The notes under the pieces: generated by a model
What the model was told of the DNA's origin: nothing
What the model saw: the letters and a program-made list of their open reading frames with translations, nothing else
Databases searched by the model: none
Made by a program: the position numbers and the translations under genes
Source: Scytonema sp045865695
GTDB lineage: Bacteria > Cyanobacteriota > Cyanobacteriia > Cyanobacteriales > Nostocaceae
Direction: 5' to 3'
Assembly (NCBI RefSeq): GCF_045865695.1
Contig: NZ_BAACAP010000223.1
Span: 33,315-97,314 of the forward strand
DNA length: 64,000 bases
Shown: piece by piece, positions 17,358-27,600 of the stretch
Layout: every line of letters begins with the position of its first letter
How positions within the stretch are numbered: the stretch's first letter is position 1

Positions 17358-20279
17358 CTAAGACACCTTAGTAGATTTTTCTTGCAAAGCCAACCACCGA
17401 TAAGCAAATTCTGCTCCAGATTTAATCCGATTGCGATTTTCTTGTAACAAAGCGCGATCGCCTTTATAAATCCCAAGAAAAAGTTCGCGAACACAAGTAG
17501 TCATAAAAGCATGAATTGCCATTAATTCTTGCTCCTCTCTTTTAGTTTTTTCCACCGATCTATTCATCATTAAAGGACGTTTATAAACCTCCTGACGCCC
17601 TAAAGCATCTTGAATTTGTCCGGAAGCTTGCAAAATTAAATCATCGACATCAACCTGCTGAGGAACTGATAAAATCATTTCCAAAGCTTTTGATAAGGGA
17701 AGTAATATTGTATGACTAGATTCACCTAAATTTGCTTGATAAAACACGCGATATTGCTGCACTAGCTTTTCAATTAACTTCATGAGAAAAACACATCCAT
17801 TTTGTTTGAAATCATCTTGTTTTACCCAGATTTGAGCATATTGCCAATAGCGCTTAACTTCTTCTTGACTGGGTATATCTCGTTTATCTCGTCGTAAACC
17901 CTCTGCTGCTAGACAAAAAATATTGAGTACATTCGTTGTCACCTCCCGAACTGTTTTAATCAAATCTCTCCATTTAGCATCTGGTGGAGAACTACGAGTG
18001 TCTAAATGTAGGCTGTATGCAATCAACAGTCGCTGCATTGCATTTTGAAAATCTTGAATTCGCAAAGAATTAGATAATCCAAGTAAATTCCAAAATGACG
18101 CTGGTGCATCGAGAACTATTGATTCTTTAAAATCACAATCGCTGTCATAAAGTGGAACGGAACTACTGGTTGCTATAACCTTGACTCCTAATAATATGGA
18201 AAGCGATAAAGCAAGAAAAGCAGGTTGTACCCATGCATCAGTGAGTGTTTTTCCTCGTGTTGTCGTGTAGTTCATTGCCATAAAAGGCAAATCTTCTCTA
18301 GCATATTTATCTTTGTCAAAACGTCCTAAATTGGCTTCATCACTTAACCATGTGACGGATTGCAAAGCATGGATGCTCATCTTATTCTCTAGCCACTGCT
18401 TGCGGACATCCCAGAGATTAATAAACTTCATGTTGTTGACTAATAACTTAATAGCAGCAGCTGTTTGAGGAGAATAGACATAAGCAGGAAAGATATATAA
18501 AAAGACGGGTTGTTGTTCCTCTAACTTTCCTGCTGGTACTGACCAAAAAGCTTGTCTAAGTAACATTTCCAAAGCCCAGATTTTAGAAATACCTCGTTTG
18601 ATTTGTCTCCCTCCAAGAGGGTTTTTATTGCTATATTGTTGTGGCTTAAATAAAACCACAGAATCCATTTGGTCTTCAGAGGTGAATTCACCAGAACTTA
18701 ACGAACAAATAGGTTGTTTTGCTACCTTTGTTTTCGCATTGGCATAGGCTGTAAATTCAGTGTCAAATGAAGTGCGATCGCTATCCCATCCTTTGACTTC
18801 TAGATACTGGTTTAAGTAATCATAGAAAATCTTGCGGATAGGACTTGAATGTGAAGAGAGTAAGTTATTTTCAATTGCCCAATTTGCTAAATCTTCTGCC
18901 CATCTTTCAATAGAGTCCGATATATCTTCTGGTTTTAAAGTGGTATGATTCGCAATATAATAAGCAGCCGCATGATACCATCCATAATTTACACCTCCTG
19001 CTTGAACTTGTGTTTGTTCTGGTGATATTTTGTTACTAATTCCTAAAGTATTGAGCATCCAGTTTATATATTCTGGAGACTCACCAAAAAACTCTTTTTG
19101 GGTTAGAAAAATAAATTCAGCAATGCGATCGGCTCGAATATCTGCACCTTTGCTGAGAAATTCTCGTTCGGTATCAGTTAAAGATAACTTCTCCAAACGT
19201 TTGGGTGTTGCGGGGTCTTTACTATTTGCGACTTTAACCTCAATGACTCGCGGTAGTTTGGGAATAAGTTCTGCTGGAGAGAATAATTCCAATGTTTGCG
19301 GTGCAACTTTTAAACCTTTTCCATCTCGCTTAAACCCAATATCTCCTCCCATCATTTTATGAGCTAAGACTCCACTGACTTGAGTCCAAATAAATTCTTG
19401 AAGTTCGGGAATCTCTGGAGTTTCATTATCTGGTGGTGCTAGATAAATAACCCCTTGAGCAAAGAACAGAATTGGTTCCCAATTGAGTTCTTTAGCAAAC
19501 TGAATTGTGGAGTTGTGAATACCATTACTGAGGATACCTACAGTATCTCGTAAGCGATGATAAACCAAATTTTTGTTAATATTTAAAAATCGCAATTGTT
19601 CGCGCAGTCTTTGTCCTCCTGTTTGTGTGTCTATGTCTGCTGGATCGCTGAAATGCACTGCAATATCGCCAAAAGCAAGCAGACGACGCAAGGGAATTTC
19701 TAAACGTCGGCGGTCTTTAATTTTAGGAACAGGCCAGTTAGCAGGGTAAATATTTGTGCTAGCTTTATTTTGGGTATTTTGTGCCAAGTAAGCAATTTCT
19801 GGTAGATAGTCTTGCCATTTAGACCAAAATGATTGAAATTCAAGTTTTTCTCCTAAATCGCGGCATAAATCAATAATTTCTTCGACTTGCCACTGTTTTG
19901 GTGTTTCTTCTCCTTGTCCGTTACAATACTTGTTATAGTCATGCAGAGTTAATCCCAAACAAAGTAAATATTTTTCAACATTTGATAGGGGTTGAGATAA
20001 ATATTTACTGATGTTCCAAGCAGTGAGTAAGCCATTCAGAACGTGAACCAATAAATTTTGGTCTGCACGACTCGACCAACTTTGAGCTTTTTCTCGAGCA
20101 TAGGAGTCGCCAAGCTGAGATAATAGTTGGTAATGTGCTTCGTAAGAACCGCCTAAAGCTGAAATGAAACGAAATTCACGTTCTAGTGGTGGTAGTAGCT
20201 TCTCGATATACAAACGCAAAATTGGGTCTGTATCTTCTGGTAAAGTTTCGATGAGCAGTGTTTGAAGAAGGGTAGACAT
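17358..20279 (-). CDS. cas10d: Type I-D effector large subunit with HD nuclease, Cas10d (Csc3)
   Basis: 973 residues. The N-terminal HD-type nuclease domain shows H79 (LLVHVLNG) and H113-D114 (GLTLHDYNKYCNG). In type I-D the HD nuclease sits on Cas10d, not on Cas3, and the lack of HD in the cas3 gene here agrees. No GGDD polymerase motif was seen, as expected for this subtype. The protein recognises the PAM side and cuts DNA after Cas3' unwinding. The start MSTLLQTLLIETLPED follows the cas3 stop after 66 bp. Confidence 0.95.
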   Translation of the reverse strand: MSTLLQTLLIETLPEDTDPILRLYIEKLLPPLEREFRFISALGGSYEAHYQLLSQLGDSYAREKAQSWSSRADQNLLVHVLNGLLTAWNISKYLSQPLSNVEKYLLCLGLTLHDYNKYCNGQGEETPKQWQVEEIIDLCRDLGEKLEFQSFWSKWQDYLPEIAYLAQNTQNKASTNIYPANWPVPKIKDRRRLEIPLRRLLAFGDIAVHFSDPADIDTQTGGQRLREQLRFLNINKNLVYHRLRDTVGILSNGIHNSTIQFAKELNWEPILFFAQGVIYLAPPDNETPEIPELQEFIWTQVSGVLAHKMMGGDIGFKRDGKGLKVAPQTLELFSPAELIPKLPRVIEVKVANSKDPATPKRLEKLSLTDTEREFLSKGADIRADRIAEFIFLTQKEFFGESPEYINWMLNTLGISNKISPEQTQVQAGGVNYGWYHAAAYYIANHTTLKPEDISDSIERWAEDLANWAIENNLLSSHSSPIRKIFYDYLNQYLEVKGWDSDRTSFDTEFTAYANAKTKVAKQPICSLSSGEFTSEDQMDSVVLFKPQQYSNKNPLGGRQIKRGISKIWALEMLLRQAFWSVPAGKLEEQQPVFLYIFPAYVYSPQTAAAIKLLVNNMKFINLWDVRKQWLENKMSIHALQSVTWLSDEANLGRFDKDKYAREDLPFMAMNYTTTRGKTLTDAWVQPAFLALSLSILLGVKVIATSSSVPLYDSDCDFKESIVLDAPASFWNLLGLSNSLRIQDFQNAMQRLLIAYSLHLDTRSSPPDAKWRDLIKTVREVTTNVLNIFCLAAEGLRRDKRDIPSQEEVKRYWQYAQIWVKQDDFKQNGCVFLMKLIEKLVQQYRVFYQANLGESSHTILLPLSKALEMILSVPQQVDVDDLILQASGQIQDALGRQEVYKRPLMMNRSVEKTKREEQELMAIHAFMTTCVRELFLGIYKGDRALLQENRNRIKSGAEFAYRWLALQEKSTKVS

Positions 20280-20345
20280 GAAAGGGTTGTTAGTAGATAG
20301 TAGGGGCGCAATGCCTTGCGCTCGTACAGTTGTTAGTGATAAAAA

Positions 20346-22481
20346 TCAAAAGATGGAAGATTCAAATCGAGTGCTGGTAAATTTTTTTAATTGCCACTTT
20401 AAAGCTTCTAAAAGTAAAGCATCTTGATGAAATGCACAAGCATAAGCTTGTTCGCTAGCATCAACCAAACGATATAAACCAAATAATGGGCTGAGGTTAA
20501 GAGTGCGGCTTACTTCCCAATGACTGCTAAGTTTATTTTTGTTGACTGGAACTAGAAAAGTGAGTAATTTTTTGTGGTGCAAACACTTCACAACATCAGC
20601 TTGCAAATCTCCAACTAAACTTAACTTATCTATTAAATAGAGTTCGCTAACTGGTAACTCGCTGCTGTTCCGGTTGCAGTGCAAGCTAATATTATCCACT
20701 CGCTTATCCAACCATTCTTGAATGCGAAGGTAAACATTGATAAATTCATCGGGAAATTCTTCTTCACCTCTTCCTGTCTGAAGAACTGCATTTAAAAAGG
20801 TTTCCCGATTAATGATTTCAACTCGTGCATAAGGTAAAAGTCGCAATAGGTCATAAGTATAGAAATTATTGCCATCCCAAACGGCGGCTTGTAGCGTTGA
20901 ACCTCCTCGGAAGCGTAAAAGTTCTTTTTGGGTTGCTTTACCAACCGGATTGTTTTGCATTGCAAACCATTGTTTGTAGGCTGAGGCAAAATCTTGCGAG
21001 TAAATACGCTGCAAGTCTTCTGTCATGCGACTACGAACTTGTTCGCTGACTTTCTTATTCTCTTGCATCATCCGGGACAACATTCCCTGGGCTTGCAATG
21101 TACCCCAACGCTGACGGTATTTTTGAAATTCCTTGGGTGGGTCAAATGCATAAGCGATCGCATCTGCTAAAGTATCCCGTGTTACTGTTTCATTGGGATT
21201 CAGTTTTTCTTGCAGTCGTGCCACAATCCAAGGAGTATGACCGGGAATCAAAAGAAAAGCCCTATACGTATTAAAACCGGGATGTCTCCCCAAACGTCCC
21301 AAACGCTGCATCACTGTTGCAGAGTCGCTACTTTCAAAAATCAACAAGTGAATTTTAAAATCAACTCCAACATCAACTGCAGAAGTACCGACCACCAGAA
21401 CTGGTTGGCTGGAATCTTTCAAGTCGTTTTGCACCTGCAATCTTTGCTGTCGGTCAACCCGTCCGCTAATTTCTCGAACAATCACCCCTGGTAACAAAGC
21501 TTGTAGTAAACGAGTGACCTGACCGGCTTTCGCCACCGAATTCACAATAATCAAGCCTCTCGCTTTTGACTCCGCATTCAGAATTTGCTGAAGAGTCGGA
21601 ATCATCTCCTCTAACCATGTCTGGGTGTCTTTATCCTTTGGTAATTCCACAAACTCCAACTCCACAGGTTGCAGAATTTGTCGAAATCCAGGTGTTTCCT
21701 CACTTGCATAAACCCCCTCAACCGAAGCCACCTTGAAGTTAGCTTTGCGGAGTTGTTCGATAAAATCGGGTTTTGGTGTTGCTGAAGTGAACAAAAACCG
21801 TCTGGGACGAGGTAGGTTTTCTTGGCTGCGACGAATGAAAGCCAAACTATTTAAAGCAGCGGTTTCTTGATGACTGCCAAAAATAGGAAATTCGTCAAAC
21901 ACCCATAAATCAGGCCATTCAGCCAACGTCAATGGTAATTGAGCGCTACCATAAGCCGGGTTACGGTATTGAAAGTGAGTCATGTAATGAAAAATATCAG
22001 GGTTGGTCAGCAAAACAGGCTTTTGATAAATCGCCAATAACAATTCTTGAAACTTGTCACTCTTATCTGCTTGCTTAACCCGTCTATTTAATTCCGCACC
22101 AAACAGACGGTCAACCCGTTGAGAAGCATCTAAATTGAATAGGCTGTTGTAGTGCTTTTGCTGTTCGGCTTGGTCTTCCACAAGTTCGATAGTGGGATAC
22201 AAAGCCATGATGCGGAAATCAGGGTTGATGAGTCCCGGTAAATTTGCAGCCAAGGACTTACCATCACCAGTTGCCGATTTATTGCAAATAATATCTGCAT
22301 CTCCGTGTATAATTTCCTTATAAGTTTTTGCTTGATGCGATGACAAGGGACAAACACATCCCGGTGGTGGTTGCAGATTGGGAGCCTGTTGAGTGACAAT
22401 GCATTCAGAAGTACACCCAACCGGACAATTCTCAACTCCTGGGTTAAGCTGAGAGTAGAGGGGTTGTAAAAAAAGCTTCAT
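20346..22481 (-). CDS. cas3: Type I-D CRISPR helicase Cas3' (no HD domain)
   Basis: 711 residues of superfamily 2 helicase. Walker A is SATGDGKS near residues 69-76, motif II is VFDEFPIFG near 195 (a DEF variant), motif III FTSATP, and motif VI QRLGRLGRHPG. The N-terminus has a cysteine-rich patch (CPVGCTSEC, then CVCP) which may bind metal. There is no HD domain; nuclease activity is on Cas10d. It is the first gene of the leftward operon and starts 128 bp from the divergent WYL gene. Confidence 0.94.
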   Translation of the reverse strand: MKLFLQPLYSQLNPGVENCPVGCTSECIVTQQAPNLQPPPGCVCPLSSHQAKTYKEIIHGDADIICNKSATGDGKSLAANLPGLINPDFRIMALYPTIELVEDQAEQQKHYNSLFNLDASQRVDRLFGAELNRRVKQADKSDKFQELLLAIYQKPVLLTNPDIFHYMTHFQYRNPAYGSAQLPLTLAEWPDLWVFDEFPIFGSHQETAALNSLAFIRRSQENLPRPRRFLFTSATPKPDFIEQLRKANFKVASVEGVYASEETPGFRQILQPVELEFVELPKDKDTQTWLEEMIPTLQQILNAESKARGLIIVNSVAKAGQVTRLLQALLPGVIVREISGRVDRQQRLQVQNDLKDSSQPVLVVGTSAVDVGVDFKIHLLIFESSDSATVMQRLGRLGRHPGFNTYRAFLLIPGHTPWIVARLQEKLNPNETVTRDTLADAIAYAFDPPKEFQKYRQRWGTLQAQGMLSRMMQENKKVSEQVRSRMTEDLQRIYSQDFASAYKQWFAMQNNPVGKATQKELLRFRGGSTLQAAVWDGNNFYTYDLLRLLPYARVEIINRETFLNAVLQTGRGEEEFPDEFINVYLRIQEWLDKRVDNISLHCNRNSSELPVSELYLIDKLSLVGDLQADVVKCLHHKKLLTFLVPVNKNKLSSHWEVSRTLNLSPLFGLYRLVDASEQAYACAFHQDALLLEALKWQLKKFTSTRFESSIF

Positions 22482-22609
22482 TTGCTTCCCTGTATTTCCT
22501 TTGAACCAAGTTTAATACCAGTTTTGGAAATGTTGTTATCATTTTTTGACTACAATCGAAAAATTCTGGGAACACTAGTAGAGTCAAATACGTAAAACGC
22601 TTTCAAACA
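22482..22609. promoter_or_regulatory. Divergent promoter region of the cas operon and WYL gene
   Basis: 128 bp shared by two divergent starts. It contains an inverted pair TTTGACT (22545-22551) and AGTCAAA (22582-22588), 30 bp apart, which could be an operator for the WYL protein. Either arm could also be the -35 hexamer of a promoter facing inwards. No firm -10 was assigned. Confidence 0.45.
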
Positions 22610-23614
22610 ATGCCGCCCAAAGTGGATGCAAGTAACAACCAGCTTGCCTTTGCTCTAGAAATCCTCAGACTTCTAGCCGAAAAACCACGACGACGCGACG
22701 AACTTACAGATTTACTATCAATCTTTCTCGAACAACAGGGTCAATCTATAGATAATGCCGATGTTAAGCAAAAACTCACCCGCGCAATTCGCAAGCTGAG
22801 GGATTGCGGTATCGAAATTAGAAGCGGAACTCACAGCCCTTACGAACTCGTCGAATCCAAATTTCCCTTACTATTGTCTAACGAACAGCGAGAAGCCCTA
22901 GCCATAGCTGCTTATTTCCTTTCTGATATGGGCTTTTCGGCTCAAGCTAGCCAGATTCAACGCATTAGTAACCTTTCAGAATCGGACATTCCAGCGTTTG
23001 TTAAGCTAGATTTTAGTCCTCCTGTTGATTATAGCGATCGCAATTTAGATAACATTGTCCGCGAACTCCAAGAACGCTTTCAGCAACAGTGTCGCTACAC
23101 AATTCGCTATCAAAGCAAACCAGGAGAAGGGAGAATCTGGGATATTGATCGTTCGGAGTTGCGATTACACGATGGTGTTCTTTACCTGTTTGCATTTAGA
23201 CCTGACTGGCGTTCTAAGCGTTTTGACTATTGGCCCAACATAGACCAGAATCATATCTTTCGCCTTGATAGAATAGTCAGTGTTGGTGCTGCATCTAATG
23301 TAGCTTGGTCATCATGTAACTTTCCCACGTTGAAAGTACGTTATCGCACGAGCGGACAATTAGCCAACTACAAACCCCGACGCAAAGATGAAGTCATTGT
23401 TTGCAGCGATTTGGAAGAGAAATTTCGTGATATCGAAGCCACGATAGATTATTGGTTTTGGTTTCGTCAGCGTATTTTGAAATATGGAGAAAATGTTCAA
23501 ATTCTCAGCCCGCAACAGTTGGCTGATGAGATGAAGAAAGAATATCAGAAGATATGGGAAAAATTGTCAACAGATGCAACTAGGGCGTGTTTTCAAACTA
23601 TAACCAGAGAATAA
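22610..23614 (+). CDS. WYL-domain transcriptional regulator beside the cas operon
   Basis: 334 residues. The N-terminus has a winged-helix region (LAFALEILRLLAEKPRRRDE near residues 11-30). The WYL ligand-binding domain is around residues 180-225 (LRLHDGVLYLFAFRPDWRSK, FRLDRIVSVGA). Such proteins often repress CRISPR-Cas operons, and divergent placement supports this. The IS5-type element is inserted at codon ~324, so the last residues RACFQTITRE come from the IS; without it the gene would end ATSA and stop. The loss is only about two residues, so function is probably kept. Confidence 0.9.
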   Translation: MPPKVDASNNQLAFALEILRLLAEKPRRRDELTDLLSIFLEQQGQSIDNADVKQKLTRAIRKLRDCGIEIRSGTHSPYELVESKFPLLLSNEQREALAIAAYFLSDMGFSAQASQIQRISNLSESDIPAFVKLDFSPPVDYSDRNLDNIVRELQERFQQQCRYTIRYQSKPGEGRIWDIDRSELRLHDGVLYLFAFRPDWRSKRFDYWPNIDQNHIFRLDRIVSVGAASNVAWSSCNFPTLKVRYRTSGQLANYKPRRKDEVIVCSDLEEKFRDIEATIDYWFWFRQRILKYGENVQILSPQQLADEMKKEYQKIWEKLSTDATRACFQTITRE

Positions 23615-24482
23615 TGGAGGCGATCGTTATCATAGCTGTATAGTTTGCTGCAAGCTTTTCATATCGGGTAGCGATGCGGCGAAATTGTTTGAGCCTGTTG
23701 ATAGTACGTTCAACAACGTTGCGTTGACGGTAGATTTCAAAGGCTTTAGGACCGCGACGGGGTTCATTTGAGAGCCGTGGAATGGTTAAACGGATACCAC
23801 GGCGACGAAGGTAATTACGGATGCGACGACCTGTGTACCCTTTGTCGCCGACTAAGCGTAAAGGGCGTAAACGTGGACGACCACGCCCAGAACGCTTGAC
23901 CGCACCTTGTTCCATCAATTGTTCAAGAAAAATTGACTCGTTTCTTTGTCCAGGACTGAGAATAAAAGTTATCGGTTTACCTTGTCCCTCACAGCGTATG
24001 TGTATTTTCGTACTGAAACCACCACGAGAACGCCCTAATTTTTCATCTTCTTCGCCCCCTTTTTTCCACCTGCAGCATGCTGGTGGGCGCGTATGACTGT
24101 TCCGTCCACGTAGTGAACCTCCCAATCCAATTTTCCTTCTTGGTCTGCGTTCGCGTAGCGTGCCGGAGGCAATCGCTTGTAGCCGTTCTAGAATTTGGTT
24201 CCAAATTCCCGCTTTTTGCCATCGATCAAACCTTGTTGCGACACTTTCCCACGGACCATAACGTTCTGGCAAGTCTCGCCACGGTGCTCCAGTTCTCAAT
24301 ATCCATAGGATGCCATTGATAACTATCCGGTGGTCTTTATTTGGCTTAAGAGTTCTGGGCTTTTGGGATGGTAGTAATAATTTTTACCTCTCCCACTGTT
24401 CGTTGCTGAAGTCCCCTCGGTTCATGATTACAACAATGCGAGCGCCTCCTATTTCAGAATACAACGAGTTTGAAAACACGCC
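23584..24482 (-). mobile_element. IS5-family insertion sequence (899 bp), degenerate
   Basis: Perfect inverted ends GGCGTGTTTTCAAAC (23584-23598) and its complement (24468-24482) are flanked by the target duplication CTAG (23580-23583 and 24483-24486). The leftward transposase begins at the ATG ending at 24425 (MNRGDFSNEQWER) but meets an in-frame TAA at codon 14. The DDE domain (RTGAPWRDLPERYGPWESVA, VHYVDGTVIRAHQHAAG, LVGDKGYTGRRIRNYLRRRG) is split over two frames. The run GGAAAAAAG near 24061 is a correctly phased A-AAA-AAG slippery heptamer for -1 frameshifting. A CCTCCGGCACGCTACGCGAA repeat insertion near 24155-24175 also shifts the frame. Confidence 0.93.
23598..24425 (-). pseudogene. 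IS5-type transposase, stop codon and frame damage
   Basis: Reading from 24425 the frame has a TAA at codon 14, then continues KLLLPSQKPRTLKPNKDHRI and on through the conserved RTGAPWRDLP block. After the inserted repeat the first catalytic Asp (VHYVDGTVIR) is in another frame, and the final part (GRSRGGFSTKIHIRCEGQGK ... NVVERTINRLKQFRRIATRY) returns to the starting frame. Two programmed-frameshift ORFs joined by A-AAA-AAG are normal for the IS427 branch, but the nonsense codon and the extra repeat mean this copy is probably inactive without help in trans. Confidence 0.85.
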
Positions 24483-24489
24483 CTAGTGC

Positions 24490-24597
24490 ATGAAGGCAGA
24501 AGGTAGAATCTTTCCAGAGTTTGCCGATGGCGTTGTTATGCTCCGTGCTCACCACAAAGCTCGTCCGTCAGCAATTCGTAATCGGAAGAACTTCTAA
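24490..24597 (+). CDS. Possible small protein (35 aa) after the WYL gene
   Basis: Before the IS came in, the WYL gene would have ended GCATGA, where ATGA overlaps this start, an arrangement of coupled genes. The frame reads MKAEGRIFPEFADGVVMLRA and a basic end, stopping just before array 3. It could be a small partner or a truncated gene remnant. No family recognised. Confidence 0.3.
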   Translation: MKAEGRIFPEFADGVVMLRAHHKARPSAIRNRKNF

Positions 24598-24603
24598 ATT
24601 CGC

Positions 24604-27600
24604 GTTTTAATCCCGCAAGCGGGTTTCATTTAATAGAAAGTTTGATATGCTGGTGCAGCCCATCCATGTATTGGTTTCAATCCCGCAAGCGGGTTTCATT
24701 CAATAGAAAGAAGTCGGTTTAAAAGACGTAACTCCTGAAAACATTAAGTTTCAATCCCGCAAGCGGGTTTCATTCAATAGAAAGTTTGAATGGCAGCTTG
24801 TATTTCAGCAGATGTCGGGTTTCAATCCCGCAAGCGGGTTTCATTCAATAGAAAGCTCAAGCCATCGTAGAAATGTTAGCTAATGAAAAGTTTCAATCCC
24901 GCAAGCGGGTTTCATTCAATAGAAAGTCGTTTCTCCCTATGATTTCTTAATTTAAATGGTACTTGTTTCAATCCCGCAAGCGGGTTTCATTCAATAGAAA
25001 GAAAAAAACAATACAACAAAGCGATCGCGCTTTGTGTGGTTTCAATCCCGCAAGCGGGTTTCATTCAATAGAAAGCAGGCCGAGTCACTTTTTCTTTATG
25101 GCTGTTCAGCCTAGTTTCAATCCCGCAAGCGGGTTTCATTCAATAGAAAGGAGCGGTGTCCGCCGTGGTTTGTGCTTTGGTTGCTGGTTTCAATCCCGCA
25201 AGCGGGTTTCATTCAATAGAAAGAACTGTGTGAGGGTCGATTTTGTAAAAAGACCCCTCCAGTTTCAATCCCGCAAGCGGGTTTCATTCAATAGAAAGCT
25301 CACAGAGATTTAATGGCGGAAGTGTAGGATTATGTTTCAATCCCGCAAGCGGGTTTCATTCAATAGAAAGTTAAAGTAGAGGCTGTAGCATATTGCTCTC
25401 GAAAGTTTCAATCCCGCAAGCGGGTTTCATTCAATAGAAAGAAAAAACCGTTCTGTGCATTGCAGAACGGTTTAATGTTTCAATCCCGCAAGCGGGTTTC
25501 ATTCAATAGAAAGCGGGGGATAGGGAAAGATAAATATCTTCCGCTATTCCTGTTTCAATCCCGCAAGCGGGTTTCATTCAATAGAAAGAATTTCCAATTT
25601 CTAAAGTAGTGTATGAACATTGCATGTTTCAATCCCGCAAGCGGGTTTCATTCAATAGAAAGTCTTCTCGTTCAATTTTTTCCATTTCCCAATCTTCGTG
25701 TTTCAATCCCGCAAGCGGGTTTCATTCAATAGAAAGTTTAAATTGTTTAATCCTGAAAGGGTAATTTGTGGTTTCAATCCCGCAAGCGGGTTTCATTCAA
25801 TAGAAAGCAGCAGTTCCGATATCTTGTTTAATAAGATCTAAAAGTTTCAATCCCGCAAGCGGGTTTCATTCAATAGAAAGGGTGCAGCAGCAGTTTCATT
25901 CCAGCGTGGGTGCTACGTTTCAATCCCGCAAGCGGGTTTCATTCAATAGAAAGTCAGTGCCTCATATGAAGTTGCGCGGAAAGCACTGTTTCAATCCCGC
26001 AAGCGGGTTTCATTCAATAGAAAGTATATCTAGATCCAAATTTTCCCAATCACTCACGCGTTTCAATCCCGCAAGCGGGTTTCATTCAATAGAAAGAGCC
26101 GATCTAGACGCTCCGCTCGCCAACGGGTGGTACTGTTTCAATCCCGCAAGCGGGTTTCATTCAATAGAAAGAATCGCATTTGTTGTTCTGTCCCCCAGCT
26201 TCTCAGTCTGTTTCAATCCCGCAAGCGGGTTTCATTCAATAGAAAGTGTGGAGCGGTTCAACCCCGCTCAGGGCAAATATTTGTTTCAATCCCGCAAGCG
26301 GGTTTCATTCAATAGAAAGAACTACGCCTAGTTTCCCGGCTGATACGAGCTTCTCGTTTCAATCCCGCAAGCGGGTTTCATTCAATAGAAAGCAATTTGC
26401 GAATCGCGCCTGCGTCTGACCCGCAAGTTTTGTTTCAATCCCGCAAGCGGGTTTCATTCAATAGAAAGTCACTTTAAAGTTTTTATTGACCGAGAAAGCT
26501 CTTAAGTTTCAATCCCGCAAGCGGGTTTCATTCAATAGAAAGAAATAAGCGGCGTGATGGGATTCGGTTGCCATTTCACGTTTCAATCCCGCAAGCGGGT
26601 TTCATTCAATAGAAAGTGTAGAGAAAAAAGTAGAGGAGGTGCTAGACAGAAGTTTCAATCCCGCAAGCGGGTTTCATTCAATAGAAAGTTAATGACAAAA
26701 ACGTAGAATGCCTGTAATCCAACAAGTTTCAATCCCGCAAGCGGGTTTCATTCAATAGAAAGACGAGATAACGCTTTGTAACCAGGATAAAATACCTGTT
26801 TCAATCCCGCAAGCGGGTTTCATTCAATAGAAAGTAGCAAATAATAATTTGAGCGATATTCCGGATAAAGGTTTCAATCCCGCAAGCGGGTTTCATTCAA
26901 TAGAAAGGCCTATCTCAAAAGGAAGCAAGTCGAACAATGTGACTTGTTTCAATCCCGCAAGCGGGTTTCATTCAATAGAAAGCAACCAGGGATAATTAGA
27001 AGCGATTGCTTCATTGACTAAGTTTCAATCCCGCAAGCGGGTTTCATTCAATAGAAAGATGACGTAGTAGGTAATTATTTGGTGAAAATTAGGAGGTTTC
27101 AATCCCGCAAGCGGGTTTCATTCAATAGAAAGGCAACGCCCAAAGGCGATCGAAGGTAATTTCAGTTGTTTCAATCCCGCAAGCGGGTTTCATTCAATAG
27201 AAAGATGCGATCGCGCTGCATACGGTCATTGATAATAATCGTTTCAATCCCGCAAGCGGGTTTCATTCAATAGAAAGCGTCACGAGGATCGACAATTTGC
27301 AGTTTGTTATCTTCTCCCGTTTCAATCCCGCAAGCGGGTTTCATTCAATAGAAAGTTCAATCTCAGCATCAGATACTGCAACAAGCACTGTGTTTCAATC
27401 CCGCAAGCGGGTTTCATTCAATAGAAAGCAAACTGACTAGCACTCTCGCTTCCAAAATTAGGAATTCGTTTCAATCCCGCAAGCGGGTTTCATTCAATAG
27501 AAAGTGCGGGGTTAGCTGACGGCTGTTGGGGTTAAATGCGGACAAGTTTCAATCCCGCAAGCGGGTTTCATTCAATAGAAAGTTTCTCATAGCTGTAATT

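Noticed and set aside
17358..20279. Cas10-like large subunit as evidence for a type III system
   Set aside because: The HD domain is on this protein, csc1 and csc2 are next to it, the helicase has no HD, and no GGDD motif or Csm/Cmr genes are seen; this is type I-D.
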